IMG/VR virus record: IMGVR_UViG_3300042298_002288
Coordinates: 1-24,128 of that record
Strand: one strand, 5' to 3'
Source: a virus
Length of the DNA stretch: 24,128 nt
This document shows, piece by piece, positions 14,146 through 20,256 of the stretch (positions are counted from its first letter, which is position 1; every line of letters starts with the position of its first letter). The position numbers and the translations under genes were made by a program. The notes under the pieces are model-generated. The model had not been told where the DNA came from and searched no databases. It saw only the letters and a list, made by a program, of their open reading frames with translations.

Positions 14146-14545
14146 AGAAAGATTATCCCCTCAAGATTTAGATGCAAGATTAAAGTTTATTCTAGGAATT
14201 ACTTTAGGATCAATTTTATTTATAACTTCAACAGGCATTATGTATGCTTTAATATTTGTTACACAACCAATCACTGGACAATCCGAAAATGATAAAATGT
14301 TCTTTAACGTATTAGGTAGCGTTGCTACATTTATTACTGGAACATTGGCTGGACTTCTTATTGGTTCATCTGGCGCTAAAGATGTTATGGCAGCACAAAT
14401 TGCAAACAAAGAAATTGATGCAAAAAATACACAAGCAGATAAAAAATTAGAAGCTGAAATTGATGATGCAAAGTCACGTAGATTGGCTAAACCAGATGGC
14501 GCAATGCCAGCAGAGCAACCAGTAGACACTAGCTGGGACAAGTAA
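14138..14545 (+). CDS. Putative holin (two-helix membrane protein)
   Basis: A 135-residue protein with membrane segments at ~17-42 (ILGITLGSILFITSTGIMYALI) and ~57-78 (VLGSVATFITGTLAGLLIGSS), then a long charged, helical cytoplasmic tail. It lies immediately before the CHAP endolysin, overlapping it by one base (TAATG). Position, topology and size are those of a holin, which opens the cytoplasmic membrane at lysis time. The tail is longer than in many holins. The assignment rests mainly on context. Confidence 0.6.
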   Translation: MAKERLSPQDLDARLKFILGITLGSILFITSTGIMYALIFVTQPITGQSENDKMFFNVLGSVATFITGTLAGLLIGSSGAKDVMAAQIANKEIDAKNTQADKKLEAEIDDAKSRRLAKPDGAMPAEQPVDTSWDK

Positions 14546-15129
14546 TGTCAGAGCAAGGAACTGCAGCAAAATTAGTTGAAATTGCAACAGCAGAAATAGG
14601 TACCGTAGAAGGTCCTAAAGACAATGAAACTAAATATGGTAAATTTACCAAAGCAGATTTTCAACCTTGGTGTGGATCATTTGTTAATTGGTGTGCAAAC
14701 GAAGCTGGAGTAAAGATTCCAAATACGGTATATACTCCTGGTGGCGCACAAGCATTTAAGAAAGCAAACTCATGGATCGATGGAGACCTCGCAGATCCAG
14801 AGCCAGGAGATATTGCTTATTTTGATTTCCCATCAGACGGTGTTGATAGAATATCACACGTAGGAATAGTTGCAATAGATAACGGTGATGGAACTGTTTG
14901 GTGCATTGAAGGTAATACTTCTGGAGATCCTAAAGGAAGCCAAAGAAATGGCGGAGAAGTTTGTAAAAAGCTTCGTGCATATAAAAAAAATAAAAAGAAT
15001 ATAATGGTTTCAATTGTTGGATTTGGAAGACCTAAATTTGGAGCAAGCATTGCTAAAAAATCTGAGCCTGCTGCAAAAACAACTAAAAAGGTAAAGACTT
15101 GTTCAGAGTGTGGTCAAGTAGTTAAATAA
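14545..15129 (+). CDS. CHAP-domain peptidoglycan hydrolase (endolysin)
   Basis: A 194-residue NlpC/P60-related CHAP amidase/endopeptidase. The catalytic Cys is C43 in QPWCGSFVNWC and the His is H105 in RISHVGIV; the following strand WCIEGNTSG supplies the third polar residue. The core spans residues ~5-160. A Lys-rich linker leads to CSECGQVVK at the C-terminus, a half zinc knuckle that may aid wall binding. No signal peptide: release depends on the holin encoded just upstream, with which it is translationally coupled. It should cut peptide cross-links of the host wall at lysis. Confidence 0.9.
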   Translation: MSEQGTAAKLVEIATAEIGTVEGPKDNETKYGKFTKADFQPWCGSFVNWCANEAGVKIPNTVYTPGGAQAFKKANSWIDGDLADPEPGDIAYFDFPSDGVDRISHVGIVAIDNGDGTVWCIEGNTSGDPKGSQRNGGEVCKKLRAYKKNKKNIMVSIVGFGRPKFGASIAKKSEPAAKTTKKVKTCSECGQVVK

Positions 15130-15273
15130 ATGAATATTTATAGAGTAAAATTAGAAGTAGAGGTAGAAGTAGAAGCCTTTGACGAAAATGATGCTCTAGA
15201 CTATGCAAATGATATATTTGGCGTAGATGACGAAATAAAAAACGTTAAAATAATTAACGTTAAGGAGAAATAA
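15130..15273 (+). CDS. 47-residue acidic protein
   Basis: A short gene that begins on the last base of the endolysin stop (TAAATG context) and ends in a TAATG overlap with the next gene. The product MNIYRVKLEVEVEVEAF... has an alternating V/E beta strand, then DENDALDYANDIFG, a short helix, then a closing strand of I/V/K residues. This beta-alpha-beta layout with F-D-E-x-D-A resembles small proteins seen in many actinophages. AAGGAG at 15262-15266 near its end serves the following gene. No function assigned. Confidence 0.75.
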   Translation: MNIYRVKLEVEVEVEAFDENDALDYANDIFGVDDEIKNVKIINVKEK

Positions 15274-15935
15274 TGGCAAAAGAAGGATATAAGCCAACGT
15301 CAGGAATGCAATCAGCAGCACGTCGTGCTATTAAATTAAAAGAGCAAGGCAAAGCAAAAGGTGCTGGCACAGCAGTAGGTTGGACTCGTGCAGGACAACT
15401 AGCAAGAGGCGAAACTCTAAGTTTATCTACGGTTAAAAGAATGTATTCTTATTTTTCACGCCATGAAGTAGATAAAAAAGGTAAAGACTGGAATAATGCA
15501 GAAAGCCCATCTAATGGAAAAATTATGTGGTTAGCATGGGGTGGGGACGCAGGGTTCTCATGGTCCAGAAAAATAGTTAACAGGGAGAAAACAATGAAAA
15601 AGAATTTAGAATTAAATGAAATCGTAGAAGAAATTAAAGATATACTTGATGATGTAGTAAATCCAATTACTAAGGTAATTGAGATTGAAGACGATATAGT
15701 AAAGTCAATTGATTCTAAGCTAGAAGATCTTACAGATGAAGAGATTTCAAAGTCTTACGAATCAGATAATGAAGATGAAGATAAATGGGATAATATGGAA
15801 AAAGCTTGCTGGTCTGGATACAAGCAGGTCGGAATGAAAGATAAAGGCGGAAAACGAGTACCTAATTGTGTACCAATTAAAAAGTCTTTATTTGGCACAG
15901 ATGGACCTCAAACATTAATACCTAAAAATAAATAA
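15273..15935 (+). CDS. Two-module phage morphogenesis-associated protein (putative)
   Basis: A 220-residue protein of two distinct parts. Module 1 (~1-106) has SAARRAIKLKEQGKAKG, GTAVGWTRAGQLARGETLS, YSYFSRHEVDKKG and IMWLAWGGDAGFSWSRKI. From memory, this signature recurs in phage proteins encoded near portal and protease genes. Module 2 (~108-220) is an acidic helical region followed by ACWSGYKQVGMKDKGGKRVPNC, a motif I recall at the ends of marine phage structural proteins. An in-frame ATG at 15594 preceded by GGGAG (15583-15587) could start module 2 separately. It starts in TAATG overlap with the small gene before it. The role is inferred, not proven. Confidence 0.55.
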   Translation: MAKEGYKPTSGMQSAARRAIKLKEQGKAKGAGTAVGWTRAGQLARGETLSLSTVKRMYSYFSRHEVDKKGKDWNNAESPSNGKIMWLAWGGDAGFSWSRKIVNREKTMKKNLELNEIVEEIKDILDDVVNPITKVIEIEDDIVKSIDSKLEDLTDEEISKSYESDNEDEDKWDNMEKACWSGYKQVGMKDKGGKRVPNCVPIKKSLFGTDGPQTLIPKNK

Positions 15936-15944
15936 TAAAATCAG

Positions 15945-15974
15945 TTGACAAGGACTAAAAGATCCCTGTATAAT
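15945..15974 (+). promoter_or_regulatory. Consensus promoter upstream of the WhiB operon
   Basis: TTGACA (15945-15950) and TATAAT (15969-15974) are both perfect, with an 18-nt spacer. It should drive the 16011-17256 operon, which includes the whiB-like gene. The -10 box is inside the inverted repeat at 15962-15987. Confidence 0.8.
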
Positions 15975-15987
15975 AGTATACAGGGAT
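15962..15987 (+). promoter_or_regulatory. 11-bp inverted repeat centred on the -10 box (operator-like)
   Basis: ATCCCTGTATA (15962-15972) and TATACAGGGAT (15977-15987) are exact inverted repeats around ATAG. Bound protein would block RNA polymerase. As RNA it could also fold into a hairpin, but the following T-rich stretch is interrupted (TCGCCTTTTATATTT), so it would be a poor terminator for the gene upstream. Confidence 0.65.
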
Positions 15988-16010
15988 TCGCCTTTTATAT
16001 TTAAGGAAAA

Positions 16011-16241
16011 ATGTTACATTTAAATGAACGTGGTGTAGAAGTATTTATAAATAAATATAAATCAATTACCAATGATGCATATTGGAACAATTATGATTTA
16101 ATTATTTGGAAAAAAAATAATAATGCATTTTTTAATATAAAAGGAATATTTAATAAAGCTTGGGGAATGGCAGATAGAGTATCTGTAGATAATAAAGGAA
16201 TGTGGGTTCTACCTAAACAATATGTCAAATATTTTAAATAA
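16011..16241 (+). CDS. Hypothetical protein (76 aa)
   Basis: A 76-residue basic protein, first gene of the WhiB operon, with AAGGA (16003-16007) just before the ATG. It is rich in Asn, Lys, Trp and aromatic residues, with short strands (YDLIIWKK, FFNIKG) and a WGMADRVSVDNKGMWVLP turn, suggesting a small beta-rich domain. No membrane segment or Cys pairs. Its last 20 nt overlap the whiB-like gene. No family recognised. Confidence 0.65.
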   Translation: MLHLNERGVEVFINKYKSITNDAYWNNYDLIIWKKNNNAFFNIKGIFNKAWGMADRVSVDNKGMWVLPKQYVKYFK

Positions 16242-16533
16242 TTTAGGGGTAGACAAAGACGATTTAGACTGGTGGCACCTTGCAGTTTGTAGAGGCATGG
16301 ACACTAACTTATTTTATGATAAATATGAAAATGATCCTAAAATTGCAAAAAATGTTGACGAAGCATGTCTAGCTTGCCCAGTTATAGCAATGTGTTATAA
16401 ATCTGGATCTGATGGCGATGAGTATGGCGTATGGGGCGGAGTTTATTTAAACTCTGGATCGATTGATAAAACTAGAAATTTACATAAGACAACTGATACA
16501 TGGAAAAGATTGAAAAAGAAAAATGTTTATTGA
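16222..16533 (+). CDS. WhiB-like Fe-S transcription regulator
   Basis: A 103-residue WhiB-family protein. The four Fe-S ligands are C23, C49, C52 and C58 (C-x25-C-x2-C-x5-C), followed by the family turn GVWGG at 69-73 and a basic C-terminus (TWKRLKKKN) for DNA contact. WhiB proteins hold a [4Fe-4S] cluster, bind the principal sigma factor and tune transcription. The phage TM4 homologue represses host whiB2 and blocks division and superinfection. This gene is the strongest host marker in the window. It overlaps genes on both sides (20 and 11 nt) in an operon with a palindromic operator-like element. Confidence 0.93.
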   Translation: MSNILNNLGVDKDDLDWWHLAVCRGMDTNLFYDKYENDPKIAKNVDEACLACPVIAMCYKSGSDGDEYGVWGGVYLNSGSIDKTRNLHKTTDTWKRLKKKNVY

Positions 16534-16843
16534 TAAAGATAAAAATCATTTTAAACATGGGATTAATCAATGGACTGGGGAACCCAACAAGCCAGTATTT
16601 TATACACCAGAAATGTCAAAAGCAATAAGAGGAATTACCAAACCAGCAAACAACTTACAAATGGATATAGTAAAGTATCCAGAATTTTTAGCAATAAGAT
16701 TATATGAAGACAACTTTGTACAATTTGAAGGCGTTAAAAAAGAAATGGTCATAGATTATGTAGCAAAAGTAAAAAAGCTACTTGAGTCATATGGAGTAAG
16801 ATGTGAGCTGGAAGGAGTGCCTAGTGAAAGAATACTACGATAG
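16523..16843 (+). CDS. Hypothetical protein (106 aa)
   Basis: A 106-residue protein overlapping whiB by 11 nt. The first ~55 residues are loop-rich with Trp, Pro and His; the second half looks alpha/beta: AIRLYEDNFVQF, EMVIDYVAKVKKLLESYG, then RCELEG. The last part resembles a beta-alpha-beta unit without a recognisable active site. No signal peptide, TM helix or metal motif. Function unknown. Confidence 0.65.
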   Translation: MFIDKDKNHFKHGINQWTGEPNKPVFYTPEMSKAIRGITKPANNLQMDIVKYPEFLAIRLYEDNFVQFEGVKKEMVIDYVAKVKKLLESYGVRCELEGVPSERILR

Positions 16844-17027
16844 AGTATTAATTGTATTTATTCATGATCTAGGAGTTTATGGAACTACAGAAAAACTAGG
16901 AGCATTTGCCTCTATAGTAAAATATAAGAAAGATGAAATGGAGTACGAAGAAATGATAGATAATTCAGAATTTTCAATTATGGATGAAATTGTATTTTCA
17001 CATGTAGAAGAGGAATATAATGGATAA
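16824..17027 (+). CDS. Hypothetical protein (67 aa), GTG start
   Basis: The GTG at 16824 is preferred over GTG 16803 because GGAAGGAG (16810-16817) lies 6 nt upstream of it and inside the longer version. It still overlaps the previous gene by 20 nt. The 67-residue acidic product begins MKEYYDRVLIVFIHDLG and ends in a Glu-rich helix, EYEEMIDNSEFSIMDEIVFSHVEEEYNG. The N-terminal hydrophobic strand is too short for a membrane helix. The last 8 nt overlap the next gene. No family recognised. Confidence 0.6.
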   Translation: MKEYYDRVLIVFIHDLGVYGTTEKLGAFASIVKYKKDEMEYEEMIDNSEFSIMDEIVFSHVEEEYNG

Positions 17028-17256
17028 GGTTCTTTGCTATTCTTGTAATAAAACTAAAAATAAGTTAAATCTTAAAAAGTCTACATTGCTTCCAATAAAT
17101 TTATTTATGTGTGATGGATGTATAGAATCAAAATTTGAACCAAGATGGCTAGTAATCATTACTGGTAGACAAAACGGGCCAGAAAGCGTTAGAGAATTTG
17201 TTTTAAAAAAGAAATATGTTGGAGATGAAATTTCTGCTTCTGAGTTATTAATTTAG
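17020..17256 (+). CDS. Small zinc-ribbon protein
   Basis: A 78-residue protein with two CxxC pairs, CYSC (~6-9) and CDGC (~31-34), separated by a Lys-rich stretch: a typical treble-clef/zinc-ribbon. The second half (RWLVIITGRQNGPESVREFVLKKKYVGDEI) looks like strand-turn-helix and is basic, suiting nucleic-acid contact. It resembles small zinc proteins common in actinophages, from memory. It overlaps its upstream neighbour by 8 nt. It is the last gene of the WhiB operon before a new promoter. Confidence 0.65.
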   Translation: MDKVLCYSCNKTKNKLNLKKSTLLPINLFMCDGCIESKFEPRWLVIITGRQNGPESVREFVLKKKYVGDEISASELLI

Positions 17257-17270
17257 TATACATTCTACGG

Positions 17271-17276
17271 TATAAT
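17271..17276 (+). promoter_or_regulatory. -10 box for the 17287 membrane protein
   Basis: TATAAT 10 nt before the ATG at 17287. A second TATAAT (17283-17288) overlaps the start codon. No -35, TGn or SD is clear. Confidence 0.35.
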
Positions 17277-17286
17277 ATGATATATA

Positions 17287-17598
17287 ATGAATCTGGATCT
17301 GAACTCTATAATTATTGCAATATCTGCTGCGATATTGTCTGGCATGGGGACGGCAATTATTGCTGGTCTGAACGAAAATAAAAGAGAAAAAAATAGAAAA
17401 CAAGAGCGTGAGCAGGACCATTTAAAATTAGAAGTAAAAGACCTAAAAATTGAATTGTATCAAATAGAAAAAGAATTAACTGAATGGAAAGATAAATATT
17501 ATAATGCTATTCAGGAATTAATTTTAATTAAATCTGAGCTAGAAGATGCCCTGAGAAACCTTTCAGAAATGGATTCAAACGAGGTTTTGGACAGATAA
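17287..17598 (+). CDS. Membrane-anchored coiled-coil protein
   Basis: A 103-residue protein. Residues ~7-28 (SIIIAISAAILSGMGTAIIAGL) form one membrane helix; from ~30 on, a highly charged K/E heptad pattern (LKIELYQIEKELTEWKDKYY and beyond) predicts a continuous cytoplasmic coiled coil. Small phage proteins with one N-terminal TM and a coiled coil include spanin-like, antiholin and superinfection factors. No specific family is recognised. It sits between the WhiB operon and the Ntn hydrolase. Confidence 0.7.
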   Translation: MNLDLNSIIIAISAAILSGMGTAIIAGLNENKREKNRKQEREQDHLKLEVKDLKIELYQIEKELTEWKDKYYNAIQELILIKSELEDALRNLSEMDSNEVLDR

Positions 17599-17616
17599 TT
17601 TTTAATTTAGTATACT
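17587..17616 (+). promoter_or_regulatory. Promoter of the Ntn hydrolase (leaderless)
   Basis: TTGGAC (17587-17592), 18 nt, TATACT (17611-17616), then 7 nt to the ATG at 17624. No SD. The -35 lies in the last codons of the previous gene. Confidence 0.55.
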
Positions 17617-17623
17617 AGTCTGT

Positions 17624-18193
17624 ATGACAGCAGTGGTAGCCCTTATTCATGAAAATAAAGTCCTTCTAGGAGGAGATTCTGCTGCATCCGATGATAAAAC
17701 AGGATTAATTTTTTCACGCACAGATCCAAAAGTTTTTAGAGTAGGTCAGTTTGGAATTGCATTTGTTGATAGCTTTAGAATGGGACAAATTCTTCAATAT
17801 AACTGGACGCCACCAATTTACAAACCAACAGCAGGATTTAAAAATTTAGAAAAATTTATGCGTACCAAGTTTGTTGAATCAATTAAAGAAACATTTAAAG
17901 AACAAGGATATGGCAATCAAACTGCAGGCTCTACAGAAGATGGCGATGAAGGCGGAGTTTTCTTAATAGCAGTTCAGGGTGCAGGTAGAATATTTACTAT
18001 GGATAGCGATTTTCATATAGGAGAAGCAGACATTCAATACATGGCAGAAGGCGCTGGGCAAGAGTTGTCTTTAGGATCACTATACTCAACATCATCTATT
18101 AAAACACCCCGTAAACGGGTCAGGATGGCTCTAGAAGCGGCTGCAAAATTTAACATGGCAGTTAGAGCACCATTTACAATAATTGAAATTTAG
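17624..18193 (+). CDS. Proteasome/HslV-type Ntn hydrolase
   Basis: A 189-residue protein starting M-T-A-V-V-A-L, then VLLGGDSAAS. Once Met is removed, Thr becomes residue 1, the Asp of GGDSA is residue 17 and a Lys in PKVF is residue 35. This closely follows the T1/D17/K33 catalytic arrangement of 20S proteasome beta and HslV subunits. GIAFVDSFRMGQIL matches the G-x-x-G/S-x-x-R-x-x-x-L region, and MAEGAGQELSLGSLY the family's C-terminal G-S-G-x-x-x-A turn. It has no propeptide, so the nucleophile would be exposed by simple Met cleavage. It may be a self-assembling peptidase or a non-proteolytic amidohydrolase. No ATPase partner or alpha subunit is seen nearby. Such genes occur in some phages. 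Confidence 0.75.
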   Translation: MTAVVALIHENKVLLGGDSAASDDKTGLIFSRTDPKVFRVGQFGIAFVDSFRMGQILQYNWTPPIYKPTAGFKNLEKFMRTKFVESIKETFKEQGYGNQTAGSTEDGDEGGVFLIAVQGAGRIFTMDSDFHIGEADIQYMAEGAGQELSLGSLYSTSSIKTPRKRVRMALEAAAKFNMAVRAPFTIIEI

Positions 18194-18201
18194 AGTATAA
18201 T
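18173..18201 (+). promoter_or_regulatory. Promoter for the 18209 gene (leaderless)
   Basis: TTTACA (18173-18178), 17 nt, TATAAT (18196-18201), then 7 nt to the ATG at 18209. Confidence 0.65.
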
Positions 18202-18208
18202 TAAATAT

Positions 18209-18412
18209 ATGGACATTAATAATCTTAAGCCAGAAAATTATAACATGGCTATGGATTTAAGAGGAACACCAACTCATGTTTGTCCTTGTGGATGTTTTAT
18301 ATGGAATCTAAAAGTAATCTTTGAAGATTTTGATATTGCAACATATTTTTTAGATATGGAATGTGCAAACTGTGGTAGTTTAGCAACGGCTCCCACCCCA
18401 ACAGACAGGTAA
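18209..18412 (+). CDS. Small zinc-ribbon protein
   Basis: A 67-residue acidic protein with CPCGC (~25-29) and CANC (~51-54) flanking a hydrophobic beta-rich segment (WNLKVIFEDFDIATYFLDME). The pattern is that of a rubredoxin-like or zinc-ribbon fold. No catalytic features. It has its own promoter and no SD, and the next small gene starts 3 nt after its stop. Confidence 0.7.
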   Translation: MDINNLKPENYNMAMDLRGTPTHVCPCGCFIWNLKVIFEDFDIATYFLDMECANCGSLATAPTPTDR

Positions 18413-18415
18413 AAA

Positions 18416-18586
18416 ATGAGAAAATCAGAAAGATTACGATTGTTAGAAATGCAAATAATCAAACTAGAGTTTGAGATAGATTTATTAAACAACATGCTTG
18501 CTGCATTATTAGAGGCAAACAATTTACCACAACCTCAATTAGACGCTGGTAAGTGGTACCAGAGACGGATAGATAGAAACTCTTGA
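18416..18586 (+). CDS. 56-residue leucine-zipper-like protein
   Basis: A short gene starting 3 nt after the zinc-ribbon gene. The product opens MRKSERLRLLEMQIIKLEFE and continues IDLLNNMLAALLEANNL, with hydrophobic residues at heptad positions over ~35 residues and a basic start, so a dimeric coiled coil is likely. The tail GKWYQRRIDRNS is basic and could touch nucleic acid. The -35 of the following protease promoter is built over its stop codon. No family recognised. Confidence 0.65.
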   Translation: MRKSERLRLLEMQIIKLEFEIDLLNNMLAALLEANNLPQPQLDAGKWYQRRIDRNS

Positions 18587-18612
18587 CAGATTTAGGTATG
18601 TTTTAGTAAAAT
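18583..18612 (+). promoter_or_regulatory. Promoter of the S8 protease operon (leaderless)
   Basis: TTGACA (18583-18588), 18 nt, TAAAAT (18607-18612), then 6 nt to the ATG at 18619. No SD. Confidence 0.65.
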
Positions 18613-18618
18613 GTACCT

Positions 18619-19752
18619 ATGAATAAAAAACTAATAACTGCAATATCAATACTATCACTAACACTATCTACTACATTTATTGCTGTAGAGGCGAAAGCTA
18701 ATCAAGTACCCTCAACAATAGCAATTCTAGACACTGCATTAGACACTTCCCTACCAATTTTTAAAGATAAAATTGCATATGAAGTTTGTGTTTTAGAATT
18801 GGCCTCATGTCCAAATGGACAAAAGTTCATGGAAGGCCCAGGATCTACTGTACTTCCATTTGATATTATTTCTAAAAATGGTTTCGATCACGGAACACAA
18901 ATGGCATCAGTTGCAGTAGCAACCAATCCAAATATTAAAATTGTTTTTGTAAGAATTATTGGAAACAATCCATCTGGTTCAAGACAAGCAACTGGAGAAA
19001 CTGGTGTTTCTTTAGCATTAAAATGGGTATTAGATAATAAGTCTCGTTTTAATATACAGAGTGTTGCAATGTCTCAATCAAATCATGCAATACTAACAAC
19101 ATTAACAGACTATTGCCCTACAACACCAATGTTGCGTGGAGTAGTATCTTCATTAGTTTCTTCAGGCACACCAGTGTTTTTTCCAGCAGGAAACAACAGA
19201 GACCTTTCAAGGTTATCTTGGCCAGCATGTATTAACGATTCAATATCAGTTGGAATGGCAGACCAGTATGAGCAAATAGATAACTTTTCTAACTTTGATA
19301 AAGATAGATTAGACTTTTATGCTCTTGGAAATATGAAAGTTGCGGTTCCAGGAGGTTCTGTAAAAAATGCAGCAGGGTCATCAATTTCTACGCAAGTTGC
19401 TGCTGCTACATGGGCTGGAATTAAAATTTCAAATCCTTCTTTAACTTATCAACAAGTTTTAGATATGCTAAATAATGCTTCAAAGCCAATCCGTGGTGCT
19501 AGGGGGCAATATGGTAAACTTATCTCTAGTGCCCCTATTGAAATTGCACCAAGTGCTCCAATAGTAACAAAACCAGTCGCTCCAGTAACTAAAACTGCAG
19601 AGCAATTGGCTGCCGAAGCAAAGGCTGCTCTTACAATTGAGGCTAACAAAGCAATTTCAGAGGCGGAAGCAAGATATCAAGCTGAAGTTAAACTGGCTGC
19701 AGATAAACTGGCTGCAATTAAATTGGAGTGGGCTAAAAAAATAAATGGCTAA
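18619..19752 (+). CDS. Secreted subtilisin-like (S8) serine protease
   Basis: A 377-residue protein with a signal peptide (MNKKLITAIS... cut near AKA-N28) followed almost directly by the S8 domain, with no obvious pro-domain. The catalytic triad is D38 in AILDTALD, H91 in FDHGTQMASV and S255 in AAGSSIS; PAGNN supplies the oxyanion Asn. The usual G-T-S-M-A is G-S-S-I-S here. Several Cys occur outside the core and may form disulfides. The last ~60 residues form an Ala/Glu/Lys coiled coil (EQLAAEAKAALTIEANKA and on). It should act outside the membrane on host surface or exported phage proteins. Actinobacterial mycosins are the best-known relatives with a similar layout, but they have a C-terminal TM helix, absent here. 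It overlaps the next gene by 8 nt. Confidence 0.9.
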   Translation: MNKKLITAISILSLTLSTTFIAVEAKANQVPSTIAILDTALDTSLPIFKDKIAYEVCVLELASCPNGQKFMEGPGSTVLPFDIISKNGFDHGTQMASVAVATNPNIKIVFVRIIGNNPSGSRQATGETGVSLALKWVLDNKSRFNIQSVAMSQSNHAILTTLTDYCPTTPMLRGVVSSLVSSGTPVFFPAGNNRDLSRLSWPACINDSISVGMADQYEQIDNFSNFDKDRLDFYALGNMKVAVPGGSVKNAAGSSISTQVAAATWAGIKISNPSLTYQQVLDMLNNASKPIRGARGQYGKLISSAPIEIAPSAPIVTKPVAPVTKTAEQLAAEAKAALTIEANKAISEAEARYQAEVKLAADKLAAIKLEWAKKING

Positions 19753-19951
19753 CATGACAGTGCTAGAAGAAATAATTAAAGAAATCGGTGAGGAGTTGTA
19801 CCAGAAATGGTACAACGCCCTTGCAATAGAAGACAGAACAGAAGAATCTTCTAAGGCTATGTCTATAAATGCTGGAGAAACAACATTTTGGGTAGTTCAA
19901 ACATTTATGAATAAATTTAATGCAGCAGCAGAGGAACTAAAAGACAAATAA
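19745..19951 (+). CDS. Hypothetical helical protein (68 aa)
   Basis: A 68-residue, acidic, almost wholly helical protein (VLEEIIKEIGEELYQKWYNAL, then TTFWVVQTFMNKFNAAAEELKDK). It overlaps the protease gene by 8 nt and the thioredoxin gene by one base (TAATG), so all three are co-translated. An 8-bp inverted repeat lies in its 5' part (19795-19816). No recognisable family. Confidence 0.65.
   Translation: MANMTVLEEIIKEIGEELYQKWYNALAIEDRTEESSKAMSINAGETTFWVVQTFMNKFNAAAEELKDK
19795..19816 (+). repeat. Intragenic inverted repeat
   Basis: GTTGTACC (19795-19802) and GGTACAAC (19809-19816) are exact inverted repeats with a 6-nt loop AGAAAT, within the coding sequence of the 68-aa protein. It would form a stable mRNA hairpin about 50 nt after the start. 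Confidence 0.6.
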
Positions 19952-20256
19952 TGCTAGAGATCAATGACCAAAATTTTGATAAAACATTAACTCTTCACAA
20001 TGTTTTAGTTGTTGATTTTTGGGCAACATGGTGCAGGCCATGTAAAATGTTTTCTCCTATTTTAGAAGAAATTTCTAAAGAAAATAATATTTGGATTGCC
20101 AAAATAGATGTAGATCAAAATCCAATACAGGCTTCAAAATACAACATAACCTCAGTTCCAACAACAATTATATTTGAAAATGGTAAAGAGGTTAAAAAAA
20201 TACTTGGCGCAAAACCTAAACATCAAATGATTGAGGAGTTAAGTAAATGGCTATAG
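19951..20256 (+). CDS. Thioredoxin
   Basis: A 101-residue thioredoxin-fold protein with the active site W-C28-R-P-C31 after VVDFWATW, and cis-Pro in ITSVPTTIIFENG. Family length and all core elements are present. WCRPC differs from the common WCGPC, which may shift redox potential. It reduces disulfides in the cytoplasm; in phages thioredoxins support ribonucleotide reductase or DNA polymerase processivity, but neither partner is in the window. Being in one operon with an exported protease is unusual, but there is no signal peptide. One-base overlap upstream and 10-nt overlap downstream. Confidence 0.93.
   Translation: MLEINDQNFDKTLTLHNVLVVDFWATWCRPCKMFSPILEEISKENNIWIAKIDVDQNPIQASKYNITSVPTTIIFENGKEVKKILGAKPKHQMIEELSKWL

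Noticed and set aside
17317-17336. CAATATC/GATATTG inverted repeat with 6-nt loop
   Set aside because: It is within the membrane-helix coding part of the 17287 gene, where such repeats in A/T-rich codons arise easily; no regulatory context.
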